Assembly: GCA_004292955.1 (NCBI GenBank) | Contig: RDXX01000101.1 | Location: forward strand, 1 to 35,003 | Length of the DNA: 35,003 nt | Direction: 5' to 3' | Source: Oscillatoriales cyanobacterium | GTDB lineage: Bacteria; Cyanobacteriota; Cyanobacteriia; Cyanobacteriales; Microcoleaceae | In this document: piece after piece, positions 7,754 to 15,012 of the stretch | Position numbering within the stretch: position 1 is the first letter of the stretch | Layout: every line of letters begins with the position of its first letter | Notes under the pieces: model-generated | Told to the model about the DNA's origin: nothing | The model's input: the letters and a program-made list of their open reading frames with translations, nothing else | Database searches by the model: none | Made by a program: the position numbers and the translations under genes

Positions 7754-7877
7754 CGCATCCCGTATTATTTTTACGAGGAATCGATCGCCAGAAATTGGGA
7801 TTTAAGAATACATACTTTGTTTTCCTATTTTTCCGGCTAAGATTGCTGCACTTTCCCCATGCCCAATTTCTCAGACT

Positions 7878-8426
7878 CTAAACTGTCGTGATGTCTTTCT
7901 CTTTCGATGCCAGAACATCTTCTATTTTGGCAATGTACTTGTCCGTCAGTTTTTGAATTTTATCTTGCAAGTCTCGCGATTCATCTTTAGAGATATCGCT
8001 GCTTTTTTCTTGCTTGCGAATCGAGTCAACGGCATCGCGACGGATATTGCGAATTGCGATTTTACCTTCTTCGGCAAACTTCGAGGCCATTTTGACGAAT
8101 TCTTGGCGTCTTTCGCTTGTAAGCGGTGGAATGTTCAAGCGAATTACTGAACCGTCGTTGTTAGGTACGAGGCCTACATCGGACAGGGAAATTGCTTTTT
8201 CGATTGAGGTAAGCGCTGTGCGATCGAACGGTTGAATGTTGATCGTTGTCGCATCCGGGGTTCCGATATTGGCAAGGGATTTGATCGGAGTTGGAGCTCC
8301 GTAATAATCTACCATGACTCGATCGAGCAGGGAGGCGTTGGCGCGTCCCGTCCTGATAGTATTAAAAGACCGTTGAGTAGCCTCAACTGCCTTTTGCATA
8401 TGATCTTCTGCTTCAGCTAACTTCAC
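7878..8426 (-). CDS. frr: Ribosome recycling factor
   Basis: Releases 70S ribosomes from mRNA after termination together with EF-G. The 182-residue length is normal. Typical features are AVEATQRSFNTIRTGRANASLLDRV, the YYGAPTPIKSLANI segment, and the C-terminal long helices (LQDKIQKLTDKYIAKIEDVL) of the three-helix bundle. The frame extends to 8450, but the start is most likely GTG at 8426. GGAGG lies four to five bases upstream, and it gives the family N-terminus (M/V)KLAEAEDHMQKA. The gene overlaps the 3' end of pyrH by 14 bases, so the two are translationally coupled, the usual bacterial pyrH-frr arrangement. Confidence 0.96.
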   Translation of the reverse strand: MKLAEAEDHMQKAVEATQRSFNTIRTGRANASLLDRVMVDYYGAPTPIKSLANIGTPDATTINIQPFDRTALTSIEKAISLSDVGLVPNNDGSVIRLNIPPLTSERRQEFVKMASKFAEEGKIAIRNIRRDAVDSIRKQEKSSDISKDESRDLQDKIQKLTDKYIAKIEDVLASKEKDITTV

Positions 8427-9141
8427 AAAATCCTCCGACAAGAGTTCCAATAGATTCTCCCATTACGGCTCGGTAGATGTTGCCCGATACCGAGAGGTCA
8501 AATACCATAATAGGAATATTATTTTCTTTGCACAGGGCGATCGCGGTACTGTCCATCACCCGCAAGTCTTGGTTCAAGACGTGGGCGTAGGTGAGGGTTT
8601 GATACCTGCGTGCGTCTGGGTTGACGTGGGGGTCAGAATCGTACACCCCATCTACCTTCGTCGCTTTAAAAATCACCTCTGCATCAATTTCAGCCGCCCG
8701 CAAAGCGGCTGTAGTATCAGTAGTAAAGAAAGGATTACCAGAACCGGCACCAAAAATCACTACCCGTTTTTTTTCCAAGTGACGAATGGCGCGCCGCCGA
8801 ATGTAGGGTTCAGCTACTTCTTGCATGGCGATCGCCGATTGTACCCTTGTTGGCACTCCTGCTTGTTCCAGTGCATCCTGCAAAGTGATAGCATTCATTA
8901 CCGTAGCAATCATGCCCACGTAGTCGGCTGTTGCCCGATCCATCCCTGCCGAAGCAGCTTTCACGCCACGAAAAATATTGCCGCCGCCGACAACGATCGC
9001 GATTTGAATCCCTTCGGAAACGACTTTCGCCACTTCCTGGGCGATCGACCCAACGACTACCGGATCGATACCGTAGCCCAAGCTACCCATCAGCGCTTCA
9101 CCGCTGAGCTTCAGCAAAACCCGCTGATAAACCATCCCCAT
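8413..9141 (-). CDS. pyrH: UMP kinase (uridylate kinase)
   Basis: Phosphorylates UMP to UDP in pyrimidine nucleotide synthesis. It is a hexameric amino-acid-kinase-fold enzyme in the cytosol. The sequence shows RVLLKLSGEALMG at the N-terminus, the glycine-rich VVGGGNIFRG, the DYVGMIATVMNAITLQDALE helix, and the GNPFFTTDTTAALRA and VDGVYDSDP segments. I chose ATG at 9141, giving 242 residues, the normal length. The open frame continues to 9246, but that extension includes the hairpin after msrB and looks non-coding. It overlaps frr downstream and forms the upstream gene of that operon. Confidence 0.96.
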   Translation of the reverse strand: MGMVYQRVLLKLSGEALMGSLGYGIDPVVVGSIAQEVAKVVSEGIQIAIVVGGGNIFRGVKAASAGMDRATADYVGMIATVMNAITLQDALEQAGVPTRVQSAIAMQEVAEPYIRRRAIRHLEKKRVVIFGAGSGNPFFTTDTTAALRAAEIDAEVIFKATKVDGVYDSDPHVNPDARRYQTLTYAHVLNQDLRVMDSTAIALCKENNIPIMVFDLSVSGNIYRAVMGESIGTLVGGFCEVS

Positions 9142-9212
9142 GCCGCCACTATTTTTTACTCTTTTGTCTCCACCATAAGATAGCAGCACGGGTGCATTTT
9201 GAACATCAATTG

Positions 9213-9242
9213 GCTGGAACAGGCTTTTGAGCTTGTTCCAGC
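9213..9242 (-). terminator. Hairpin between msrB and pyrH
   Basis: A 13-base arm pair (GCTGGAACAGGCT / AGCTTGTTCCAGC, one G-T type mismatch) with a 4-base loop lies 28 bases after the msrB stop. It probably ends the msrB transcript. No T run follows, so it is a candidate only. Confidence 0.5.
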
Positions 9243-9270
9243 ACACCTGGGTGAGAACTCTCGACTAAAT

Positions 9271-9669
9271 TTATTCCTTGGGAACGAAATCAAGAGCAGC
9301 AGAATTCATGCAGTAACGCTGACCGGTTGGCCTGGGCCCATCGTTGAATACGTGGCCGAGATGAGCGTCACAAACAGCACACAGTACCTCAGTACGGCGC
9401 ATGAACAAGGCATTATCCGCCTCATTCCTGACATTTTCTTCTTTAATGGGAGCGTAGAAACTCGGCCAACCGGTACCGGAATCGTATTTTGTTTCTGATT
9501 CAAATAGCTCAGTGCCGCAGCAAATACACTTATAAATTCCCGGCTTTTTGTTGTCGTGATATTCGCCGCTAAAAGCTCTTTCTGTTCCCTTTTTTCTGGT
9601 GACTTTGAACTGTTCTGGCGTTAGTTGCTGTTGCCATTCGGCATCGGTTTTCTTAACTTTGTCTGTCAT
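9271..9669 (-). CDS. msrB: Peptide methionine-R-sulfoxide reductase
   Basis: Reduces methionine-R-sulfoxide in proteins with thioredoxin. The 132-residue protein covers one SelR domain. Visible features are two zinc-binding Cys pairs (CICCG and CAVCDAHLGHVF), the GTGWPSFYAPI substrate loop, and the catalytic Cys in RYCMNSAALDF near the C-terminus. It has no signal peptide, so it is cytosolic. There is no clear ribosome-binding site before the ATG. It is separated from pyrH by a hairpin and is probably its own transcription unit. Confidence 0.96.
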   Translation of the reverse strand: MTDKVKKTDAEWQQQLTPEQFKVTRKKGTERAFSGEYHDNKKPGIYKCICCGTELFESETKYDSGTGWPSFYAPIKEENVRNEADNALFMRRTEVLCAVCDAHLGHVFNDGPRPTGQRYCMNSAALDFVPKE

Positions 9670-9682
9670 GATTTAATGTTGT

Positions 9683-9717
9683 TGACTGTTGACTGTTGAC
9701 TGTTGACTGTTGACTGT
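9683..9717. repeat. Tandem heptamer array (TTGACTG), five copies
   Basis: Five exact copies of TTGACTG lie just upstream of msrB on the minus strand. The unit differs by one base from the TTGACAG unit at 975-1028 and 15895-15925, so it is a sister family rather than the same array inverted. Confidence 0.9.
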
Positions 9718-9824
9718 ATATATAGCAACGACTAAGGTAGTTAGGACGTTATTAATTGCTAAAACCATTGATTTTATTGCATCTTCACATCTATCTTCTT
9801 CCTTCGGCTATAGCTAGTTAACTC

Positions 9825-9970
9825 ATACCAATTTAATGGGTCGTTGCATAGAATCCGATCCCCCTAAATCCCCCTTAAGAAGGGGGACTTTGAGAAGAAT
9901 CTTGTCCCCCCCTTATTAAGGGGGGTTAGGGGGGATCTGATTCGGGAGCCACCTCATAAAAAATTGGTAT
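9825..9970. mobile_element. MITE-like inverted-repeat element, 146 bp
   Basis: The outer ends ATACCAATTT (9825-9834) and AAATTGGTAT (9961-9970) are inverted copies. Inside lie strong arms of GATCCCCCTAAATCCCCC type and their complement (GGGGGGTTAGGGGGGATC), with a central AAGAAGGGGGACTTTGAG segment. It encodes nothing. Its last base is the first base of the complement of the modBC stop codon, so the element lies flush against that gene. Confidence 0.75.
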
Positions 9971-11964
9971 CATGCCTCCATTAATATTAACCTAATTGGC
10001 TCCAAATGAACATACCAGGGAAAAGGATTGTCTTTAATCGCCCGCCACTTTTCCTTGAAAACTTCAGCTTGCAAGTGATAATCTTGGGAATCGTGGGGAG
10101 GCGAGTGCAACTTGAGATATAATGTCACCCGGTGGGGAGTTTCCACGGTTGAGGCGATCCAACAAGCAAATGTATTTTCGCGATCGCGCGCGGCGCTAAC
10201 AAAACTGATTTGATGAGCCCGAATTCCTACAGAAACTAGAGATTTGGGAATTGGTTCGGCGACAGTCAGATCGCAGCGCCAGTCGATCGCCTCCACGACA
10301 GTTTCGGAGATCGGTTTAGCAGCACAGAAGTTCTTACAGCCAGTCAACTGGGCGACGGTGAAGTTGCGCGGGCGATCGAAAATGTTCTGTTTGGTATCAA
10401 AGGCGATCGCACTTCCATCAGCCAAAACCAACAGATTCTCGCACACCCGGTAAACCTCCTCTAAATTGTGACTGACAAACAAAGTAATGCCTCGATAATT
10501 AGCCAAAGCCTGCATTAACTCCCGTTCCAGTTGACTCCGCAAGTGCGTGTCCAAAGCCGAAAACGGTTCGTCTAACAGCAGCAAATCTGGCGAACTCGCG
10601 ATCGCCCTCGCCAAAGCCACCCGCTGCTGCTGGCCACCCGAAAGTTCCTGCGGATAGCGATTTTCAAGTCCCGACATTTGCACCGAAATTAATTGTTCTT
10701 TGACTCGAAGTTGTTGCTCGCTTGTAGATAAATGCTGCAAGCCAAAGGCAATATTTTCAGCCACAGTCAAGTGCGGAAACAAAGCATAGTTTTGAAACAA
10801 AAAACCGATACGGCGGTCTTTAGAAGGCACATTAATGCCCTGTACTGAGTCAAATAAAACCTTACCATTGACTGCAATTTTACCGCTAGTTGGAGTTTCC
10901 AAACCGGCGATGCAGCGCAGAGTCATGCTCTTGCCAGAACCCGACGCGCCCAAAATTCCCAGCACTTCCTGCCCGATATCGAAACCGACATTTAAGGCAA
11001 AGCCAGAAAGAGGTTTAAAGATGTTTAGAAAAAGTCCACTTTGCGATTGTTTTGTTGGGTATTTTGGGGTAAGATTTGGTGCATTTTTGGGAATATGAGA
11101 TTGCCGTTTATATGGCAATCCTAAATAAGTTGTGGGATGGGCATCTTGCCCGTCCCATTTATATCCCAATCCTAAATGAGTTGTGGGATGGGCATCTTGC
11201 CCGTCCAGAATTGTGGGATGGGCATCTTGCCCGTCCCGAGGATAAGCCTGAACCAGTTTTGTGGCTGACTTAGGATTAGTATAGTGGGGATTTGGTTGGG
11301 GAGATTTTTTTTGTAAATCAGTCCAAAAATTAACAGCAGTGAGCATCGTCAAAGCAAGACTGAGCACAATCAAAACCCAAATAGCAGCTTGCCTCATATC
11401 CCCAGCTTCCACAGCAAAATAAATTGCCATCGGGATAGTTTGAGTTTGTCCGGGAATATTCCCAGCTAACATCAAAGTCGCGCCAAATTCACCCAAAGCG
11501 CGGGCAAATGCGAGAATAGTTCCTGCTAAAATTCCCGGCCAGGCTAGAGGTAGCATAATCCGCCAAAAAACTGTCCATTCGGAGGCGCCTAAAGTGCGGG
11601 CTGCGTTGAGAAGATTGGCATCAATTTGCTCAAAAGATCCCAAAGCAGTTTTGTACATCAGGGGAAATGATACGACTGTGGCTGTAATGACGGCGGCTTG
11701 CCAAGTGAAGAGGATTGTTAAGTCGAATTTTAGCAACAATTGACCGATCGCGCCATTTCTCCCAAACAGCAGCAGCAACAAGAATCCGACTACTGTGGGC
11801 GGCAAAACTAAGGGAGAGATGAAAATGCCTTCAATTAAGGCTTTACCTCGGATGCGAGTTGAAAGCATCCAGCGGGCGGCGGCGATTCCGAGAAAGAATG
11901 TAAGAAATGTGGCGATGGCGGATGCTTTTAGGGATATCCACAATGGAGATAAGTCGAATTCCAT
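9970..11964 (-). CDS. modBC: Fused molybdate ABC transporter permease/ATPase ModBC
   Basis: One 664-residue protein joins the membrane and ATPase parts of the molybdate importer. Residues 1-215 are a ModB-type permease with hydrophobic helices and the EAA-loop segment AARTLGASEWTVFWRIMLPLA. Residues 315-540 are an ABC ATPase: Walker A GASGSGKS (339-346), Q-loop FLFQNYALFPHL, signature LSGGQQQR, Walker B LLLLDEP, switch His in FVSHN. The C-terminal 110 residues are a diverged accessory domain. ModBC fusions are known in cyanobacteria. The linker (about 218-310) carries three copies of DGQDAHPT encoded by an intergenic-type repeat. It lies downstream of modA and probably forms one operon despite the element between them. 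Confidence 0.93.
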   Translation of the reverse strand: MEFDLSPLWISLKASAIATFLTFFLGIAAARWMLSTRIRGKALIEGIFISPLVLPPTVVGFLLLLLFGRNGAIGQLLLKFDLTILFTWQAAVITATVVSFPLMYKTALGSFEQIDANLLNAARTLGASEWTVFWRIMLPLAWPGILAGTILAFARALGEFGATLMLAGNIPGQTQTIPMAIYFAVEAGDMRQAAIWVLIVLSLALTMLTAVNFWTDLQKKSPQPNPHYTNPKSATKLVQAYPRDGQDAHPTILDGQDAHPTTHLGLGYKWDGQDAHPTTYLGLPYKRQSHIPKNAPNLTPKYPTKQSQSGLFLNIFKPLSGFALNVGFDIGQEVLGILGASGSGKSMTLRCIAGLETPTSGKIAVNGKVLFDSVQGINVPSKDRRIGFLFQNYALFPHLTVAENIAFGLQHLSTSEQQLRVKEQLISVQMSGLENRYPQELSGGQQQRVALARAIASSPDLLLLDEPFSALDTHLRSQLERELMQALANYRGITLFVSHNLEEVYRVCENLLVLADGSAIAFDTKQNIFDRPRNFTVAQLTGCKNFCAAKPISETVVEAIDWRCDLTVAEPIPKSLVSVGIRAHQISFVSAARDRENTFACWIASTVETPHRVTLYLKLHSPPHDSQDYHLQAEVFKEKWRAIKDNPFPWYVHLEPIRLILMEA
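11131..11238. repeat. Three copies of a GGGATGGGCATCTTGCCCGTCC repeat inside modBC
   Basis: Copies at about 11131-11156, 11182-11206 and 11212-11238 share a palindromic core (GGGCATCTTGCCC, GGGCAAGATGCCC on the other strand). Flanking CAATCCTAAAT(A/G)AGT segments are also repeated. The same core appears between genes at 21476-21537. Here all copies are read in frame as DGQDAHPT in the ModB-ModC linker. Confidence 0.85.
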
Positions 11965-11982
11965 ATTTGGGATTAATAAAAC

Positions 11983-12115
11983 CGGGCGGTTGAAACCGCG
12001 TCTATACAGACAAAACCCACCTCCGTGGGTTGAAGAACAGGAGATTAAAATTATGTTATTTTATTCAGTCCGCGGAGGCGGACTTCGTTTGTGTAGACGC
12101 GGTTTCAACCGCCGT
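11983..12115. mobile_element. Inverted-repeat element, copy 1 (between modA and modBC)
   Basis: The ends GGCGGTTGAAACCGCGTCTA and TAGACGCGGTTTCAACCGCC are inverted copies. An inner pair, AACCCACCTCCGTGGGTT and AGTCCGCGGAGGCGGACT, forms further hairpins. The element encodes no protein. A longer copy of the same family lies at 12930-13166 on the other side of modA. Confidence 0.75.
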
Positions 12116-12130
12116 CTTAATCTTAGCTAA

Positions 12131-12919
12131 TTAACGAGCTAAACCGAATCCATATTTCTGAAATACTATTTTAGCGCGATCGCCCGCCAAGAACTCAACA
12201 AACGTTTTTGCGGCAGCGGGATGGCGGCTGTTTCTGATAACTGCTAGGGGATAGACAATGGGCGAGTGCAAATTTGCGGCGGCCGTTAGCTGTACAGTTA
12301 CTTTGTCGGATGTTTTGGCGTCAGTGGCGTAGACTATGCCAGCATCAACGTTTCCGCTTTCGACAAATGTCAGCACTTGGCGGACGTTATTTCCTAGCAC
12401 TAATTTTGGCTTAATTTGCTGCCACAATCCTAGTTTAGTTAGCATTTCTTGGGCGTATTGTCCGACGGGGACGCTGTTGGGTTCGCCGATCGCAATTTTC
12501 TTGATTTTAACATCTGTCAACTGTTTAAAATCGGTCAAAACAGCGCTATTTTTGGGTGCAATCAATACCAGGCGATTTGTCAGGAGGTTTCGTCGTGTCT
12601 GGTTGAGGAGCAAATTAGCTTGCTGCAAAGCATCCATTTGTTTGGTAGCGGCGCTAAAAAATACATCTACTGGGGCTCCTTGCTGAATTTGCTGGGCTAG
12701 GGCGCCGGAAGCACCAAAATTATAGGTAATATTAACATTGGGATTGCTGCTTTGATATACTGTTTTGATTTCTGTTAAGGCTGGCGAAAGACTGATTGCA
12801 GCGGATACGGTTAAAGATGTGCGCTGCTGCGTTGTGGCTGGAGTGCAACTAATCAGTAGTGCGATCGCCACCATTCCTGCGATAATTAAATTGAGAATAT
12901 GTGTATTTTTTGAGTTCAT
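12131..12919 (-). CDS. modA: Molybdate-binding lipoprotein ModA
   Basis: Periplasmic substrate-binding protein that delivers molybdate (or tungstate) to ModBC. The 262-residue product has a lipoprotein signal with lipobox LLISC (Cys25), then TSLTVSAAISLSPALTEI, typical of the ModA ligand-binding loop. GASGALAQQIQQGAPVDVFFSA and TNRLVLIAPKNS follow, and near the end GNVDAGIVYATDAKTS. The frame is open to 13021, but the upstream residues (QPPGLQPPGLQPPG) are translation of the neighbouring repeat, so ATG 12919 is the start. No clear Shine-Dalgarno is seen. It is followed by modBC after a gap filled by an inverted-repeat element. Confidence 0.94.
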   Translation of the reverse strand: MNSKNTHILNLIIAGMVAIALLISCTPATTQQRTSLTVSAAISLSPALTEIKTVYQSSNPNVNITYNFGASGALAQQIQQGAPVDVFFSAATKQMDALQQANLLLNQTRRNLLTNRLVLIAPKNSAVLTDFKQLTDVKIKKIAIGEPNSVPVGQYAQEMLTKLGLWQQIKPKLVLGNNVRQVLTFVESGNVDAGIVYATDAKTSDKVTVQLTAAANLHSPIVYPLAVIRNSRHPAAAKTFVEFLAGDRAKIVFQKYGFGLAR

Positions 12920-12929
12920 GGGAAATAGA

Positions 12930-13166
12930 AGACCCGGCGGTTGAAGACCCGGCGGTTGAAGACCCGGCGGTTGAAACCGCGTCGATACATACAAAACCCG
13001 CCTCCGCGGGTTGAAGAGCAAGCGGTTAAAATATGTTATCTTCTTCAGTCCGCGGAGGCGGACATTGTTTGTGTAGACGCGGTTTCAACCGCCGTCTATT
13101 TTTGTGTAGGAGCGGTTTCAACCGCCGTCTATTTTTGACTTTCTGGCGGTTTCAACCGCCGTCTAT
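12930..13166. mobile_element. Inverted-repeat element, copy 2, with internal tandem amplification
   Basis: Same family as 11983-12115. The left end has three exact tandem copies of GACCCGGCGGTTGAA (12931-12975). The right end has three copies of GGTTTCAACCGCCGTCTATT (starting near 13081, 13113 and 13149). The inner hairpin pairs AACCCGCCTCCGCGGGTT with AGTCCGCGGAGGCGGAC. The right end supplies the stop codon of the thioredoxin-like gene at 13163. Confidence 0.75.
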
Positions 13167-13720
13167 TCCCGCCATTTGAGGGCACAACCGATCGCCTCTG
13201 TACTCGAAGGTTCTATCGGTTGGTCATTCAGCAATTGGTCTATCGCACTTCGCAAATAAGAAAATTGCACCGCTTCTGAATTGTCGGCATTGTCGTCTAT
13301 TAAACCTTTATAGCGCAATCTGCCGTCTTGGTCTAACAAAAAAACCTCCGGCGTATGAGAAGCCCCAAAACTTTCAGCCACATCTTGAGCCATATCTCGG
13401 ATGTACGGGAAGTTGAGTTGATTGTTGGCTGCAAAAATTTTCATATTTTCAAAATTTTCGTCGGGATGCTGGTTGGCATCATTAGCATTAATCCCGATTA
13501 AAGTAACGTCTCTATCTTGAAAATCTGCTTGCAGTTGTTTGAGGCGATTGAGATACAACTGGACGCAGGGAGACTGATTGCACAAAAATATCACCGCTAT
13601 CGCTCGAAATTTTTCTAAATATCGAGATAAATGGTGAACGTCTTCGTCAACTCCCGGAAGTTCAAAATCGGGAGCGTAGCCGTTAATGGGAGTACCTGTT
13701 GTTTCGCTGATTAAACTCAT
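13163..13720 (-). CDS. Thioredoxin-family (AhpC/TSA-like) protein without CxxC
   Basis: The 185-residue protein has a thioredoxin-like fold signature: APDFELPGVDEDVHHLSRYL, an active-site segment AVIFLCNQSPCVQLYLNRL, VTLIGINANDA, and a cis-Pro segment ASHTPEVFLLDQDGRLRYKG. In this family the active site usually reads like NHCPYV; here it is NQSPCV, so one Cys is displaced and no CxxC remains. The family C-terminal tail (IGCALKWRE) is present. Cytosolic, with no signal peptide. It may be a peroxiredoxin-like or redox-sensing protein; the substrate is unknown. The last codons and stop abut the inverted-repeat element that follows modA's start. Confidence 0.85.
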   Translation of the reverse strand: MSLISETTGTPINGYAPDFELPGVDEDVHHLSRYLEKFRAIAVIFLCNQSPCVQLYLNRLKQLQADFQDRDVTLIGINANDANQHPDENFENMKIFAANNQLNFPYIRDMAQDVAESFGASHTPEVFLLDQDGRLRYKGLIDDNADNSEAVQFSYLRSAIDQLLNDQPIEPSSTEAIGCALKWRE

Positions 13721-13853
13721 TTTTTCAGGATGTGAGGAGCAGTATTTTCTAAGATGAAAGATGAAAGGATCGGTGCGAATCTAATAGGTTATTTTTGGAC
13801 TTTACCTTAATTATAGCCTGACTAACAGCCTATTTGAATTCGGACTTGGCGAT

Positions 13854-14783
13854 TTATTCCTCGTCTTGCTTTAGCCAACCTTTCGCCAGAGCTTGATATC
13901 CAATCATTTTGTATGTTAGTTTGGCGGCGGTAAATTCTGAGACTACAGAATCTACAACAGGTGCTAGTTCCATGATGTCACAGCCGATGACTTCGTAAGA
14001 CTCGAATAACCGGCGTAAAAATCCGGTGAGCGAATACCAATTTAACCCACCTGGTTCCGGCGTGCCAACTCCTGGTATTAATGTCGGATCGATGCCGTCT
14101 AGGTCGATCGTCAAAAATACTCGTTTGGTTGTTATGCTAGCAATTGCGCGATCGGCCCAATCCGGTTGATTAGCTATTTCCCGAGCTCGAAACACGTTTA
14201 GCTGTTTGGCTTTAATCAAGTCGGCTTCTTCTTTGCAGATAGCGCGAATCCCGATTTGCAGTGTCGGTAAGCCCATATCGACAACCCGCCGCATCACGCA
14301 GGCGTGGTTGTGAATCGAGCCTTCGTATTCGTGCCGCAAGTCGCCGTGGGCGTCTATTTGCACGACTGTGAAGGGTTCGTCGGGGTATCCTTGGCGGTAG
14401 CCTTCGACAACGCCGGCGGTGATGCTGTGTTCGCCTCCGAGGGAGATGACAAACTTATTTTCGGTAATTAGCTGGTGCACGGTTTGTTGCGTGACTTGCA
14501 GCATTTCTAGGGATGATACTGGTTGCTGGTTGCGGGTATCGGCGATCGGCAATGCGGTATAAATACCAACATCGTAGCAAACTTCGCGATCGAGTTCTTC
14601 GTCGTAGCATTCGAGCTGGTGAGAAGCTTCTAGCAGTTTAGCCGGCCCGTTTTCGCACCCCCGCCGATAGGTGGTTGTTGCTTCGTAGGGAATTGGTAAA
14701 ATAACTACTTTGGCTGTGTCGTAGTCGGGTACAATTTCGGAACCGAGAAAGGGTACGACAGAAGTTGAGATGATCGTTGGCAT
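13854..14783 (-). CDS. speB: SpeB-type ureohydrolase (agmatinase family)
   Basis: Mn/Ni-dependent enzyme of the arginase/agmatinase family, 309 residues, normal length for the short cyanobacterial form. Metal ligands are visible: GGEHS, VVQIDAHGDLRHEYEG, SIHNHACVMRR and FLTIDLDGIDPTLIPGVGTPEPGGL. Agmatinases release urea and putrescine from agmatine. In cyanobacteria some SpeB-like enzymes hydrolyse guanidine or other guanidino compounds, so the substrate is an inference. The gene stands alone, divergent from the hydrolase at 15013. The family is certain; the exact reaction is not. Confidence 0.88.
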   Translation of the reverse strand: MPTIISTSVVPFLGSEIVPDYDTAKVVILPIPYEATTTYRRGCENGPAKLLEASHQLECYDEELDREVCYDVGIYTALPIADTRNQQPVSSLEMLQVTQQTVHQLITENKFVISLGGEHSITAGVVEGYRQGYPDEPFTVVQIDAHGDLRHEYEGSIHNHACVMRRVVDMGLPTLQIGIRAICKEEADLIKAKQLNVFRAREIANQPDWADRAIASITTKRVFLTIDLDGIDPTLIPGVGTPEPGGLNWYSLTGFLRRLFESYEVIGCDIMELAPVVDSVVSEFTAAKLTYKMIGYQALAKGWLKQDEE

Positions 14784-14874
14784 AGGGGAAGTTTGAATAA
14801 GGCAAAAAATGCAGCATCTTTAATCCTGACATAATAGCGGCTCTAACTACAAAGGAAGGAGAAAGAGGATTTAA

Positions 14875-14902
14875 CCGCAGAGGGCGCAGAGGGCGCAGAG
14901 GG
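14875..14902. repeat. CGCAGAGGG tandem repeat
   Basis: Three units of CGCAGAGGG in the 229-base divergent spacer between speB and the hydrolase. A related ACCGCAGAGAACACAGAG stretch is at 20001-20031. These short repeats are common in cyanobacterial intergenic DNA. Confidence 0.6.
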
Positions 14903-14963
14903 AGGAGGGAAGGAAGGTTTGCGTATATTTCCGTGGTTGCCTCGAATTGCGATACGGTTGGTA

Positions 14964-14981
14964 GTAAGGACTTTAGTCCTT
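14964..14981. repeat. AAGGACTTTAGTCCTT palindrome
   Basis: A perfect short hairpin about 33 bases before the hydrolase ATG. It resembles the GGACT..AGTCC hairpins of the tnpB element's left end (7698-7748) and of the inverted repeat at 28102-28162. It could be a relic of such an end, or a local regulatory hairpin. Confidence 0.45.
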
Positions 14982-15012
14982 TGCACCCTTAAATTTTCAC
15001 TTTTTTACCTAT

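Larger units (their letters stand above)
6237..7760 (-). mobile_element. IS200/IS605-type element carrying only tnpB (IS1341-like)
   Basis: The element is bounded on the right (tnpB 3' side) by TCAA at 6237-6240 on the minus strand, the form of an IS605-family right-end cleavage site. On the left it reaches a zone of hairpins at 7698-7753. Both ends share a near-identical core: CTCTCAGGTCTAAAG at 6243-6257 and CTCTCAGGACTAAAG at 7726-7740. There is no Y1 transposase TnpA, so it cannot move without help in trans. The right border is inferred from family knowledge; the left border is approximate. Confidence 0.6.

Noticed and set aside
9142..9246. N-terminal extension of pyrH
   Set aside because: It crosses the hairpin downstream of msrB and exceeds normal UMP kinase length. 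ATG 9141 gives 242 residues.
12920..13021. N-terminal extension of modA with QPPGL repeats
   Set aside because: The residues are translation of the adjacent tandem repeat and would put the lipoprotein signal internal.
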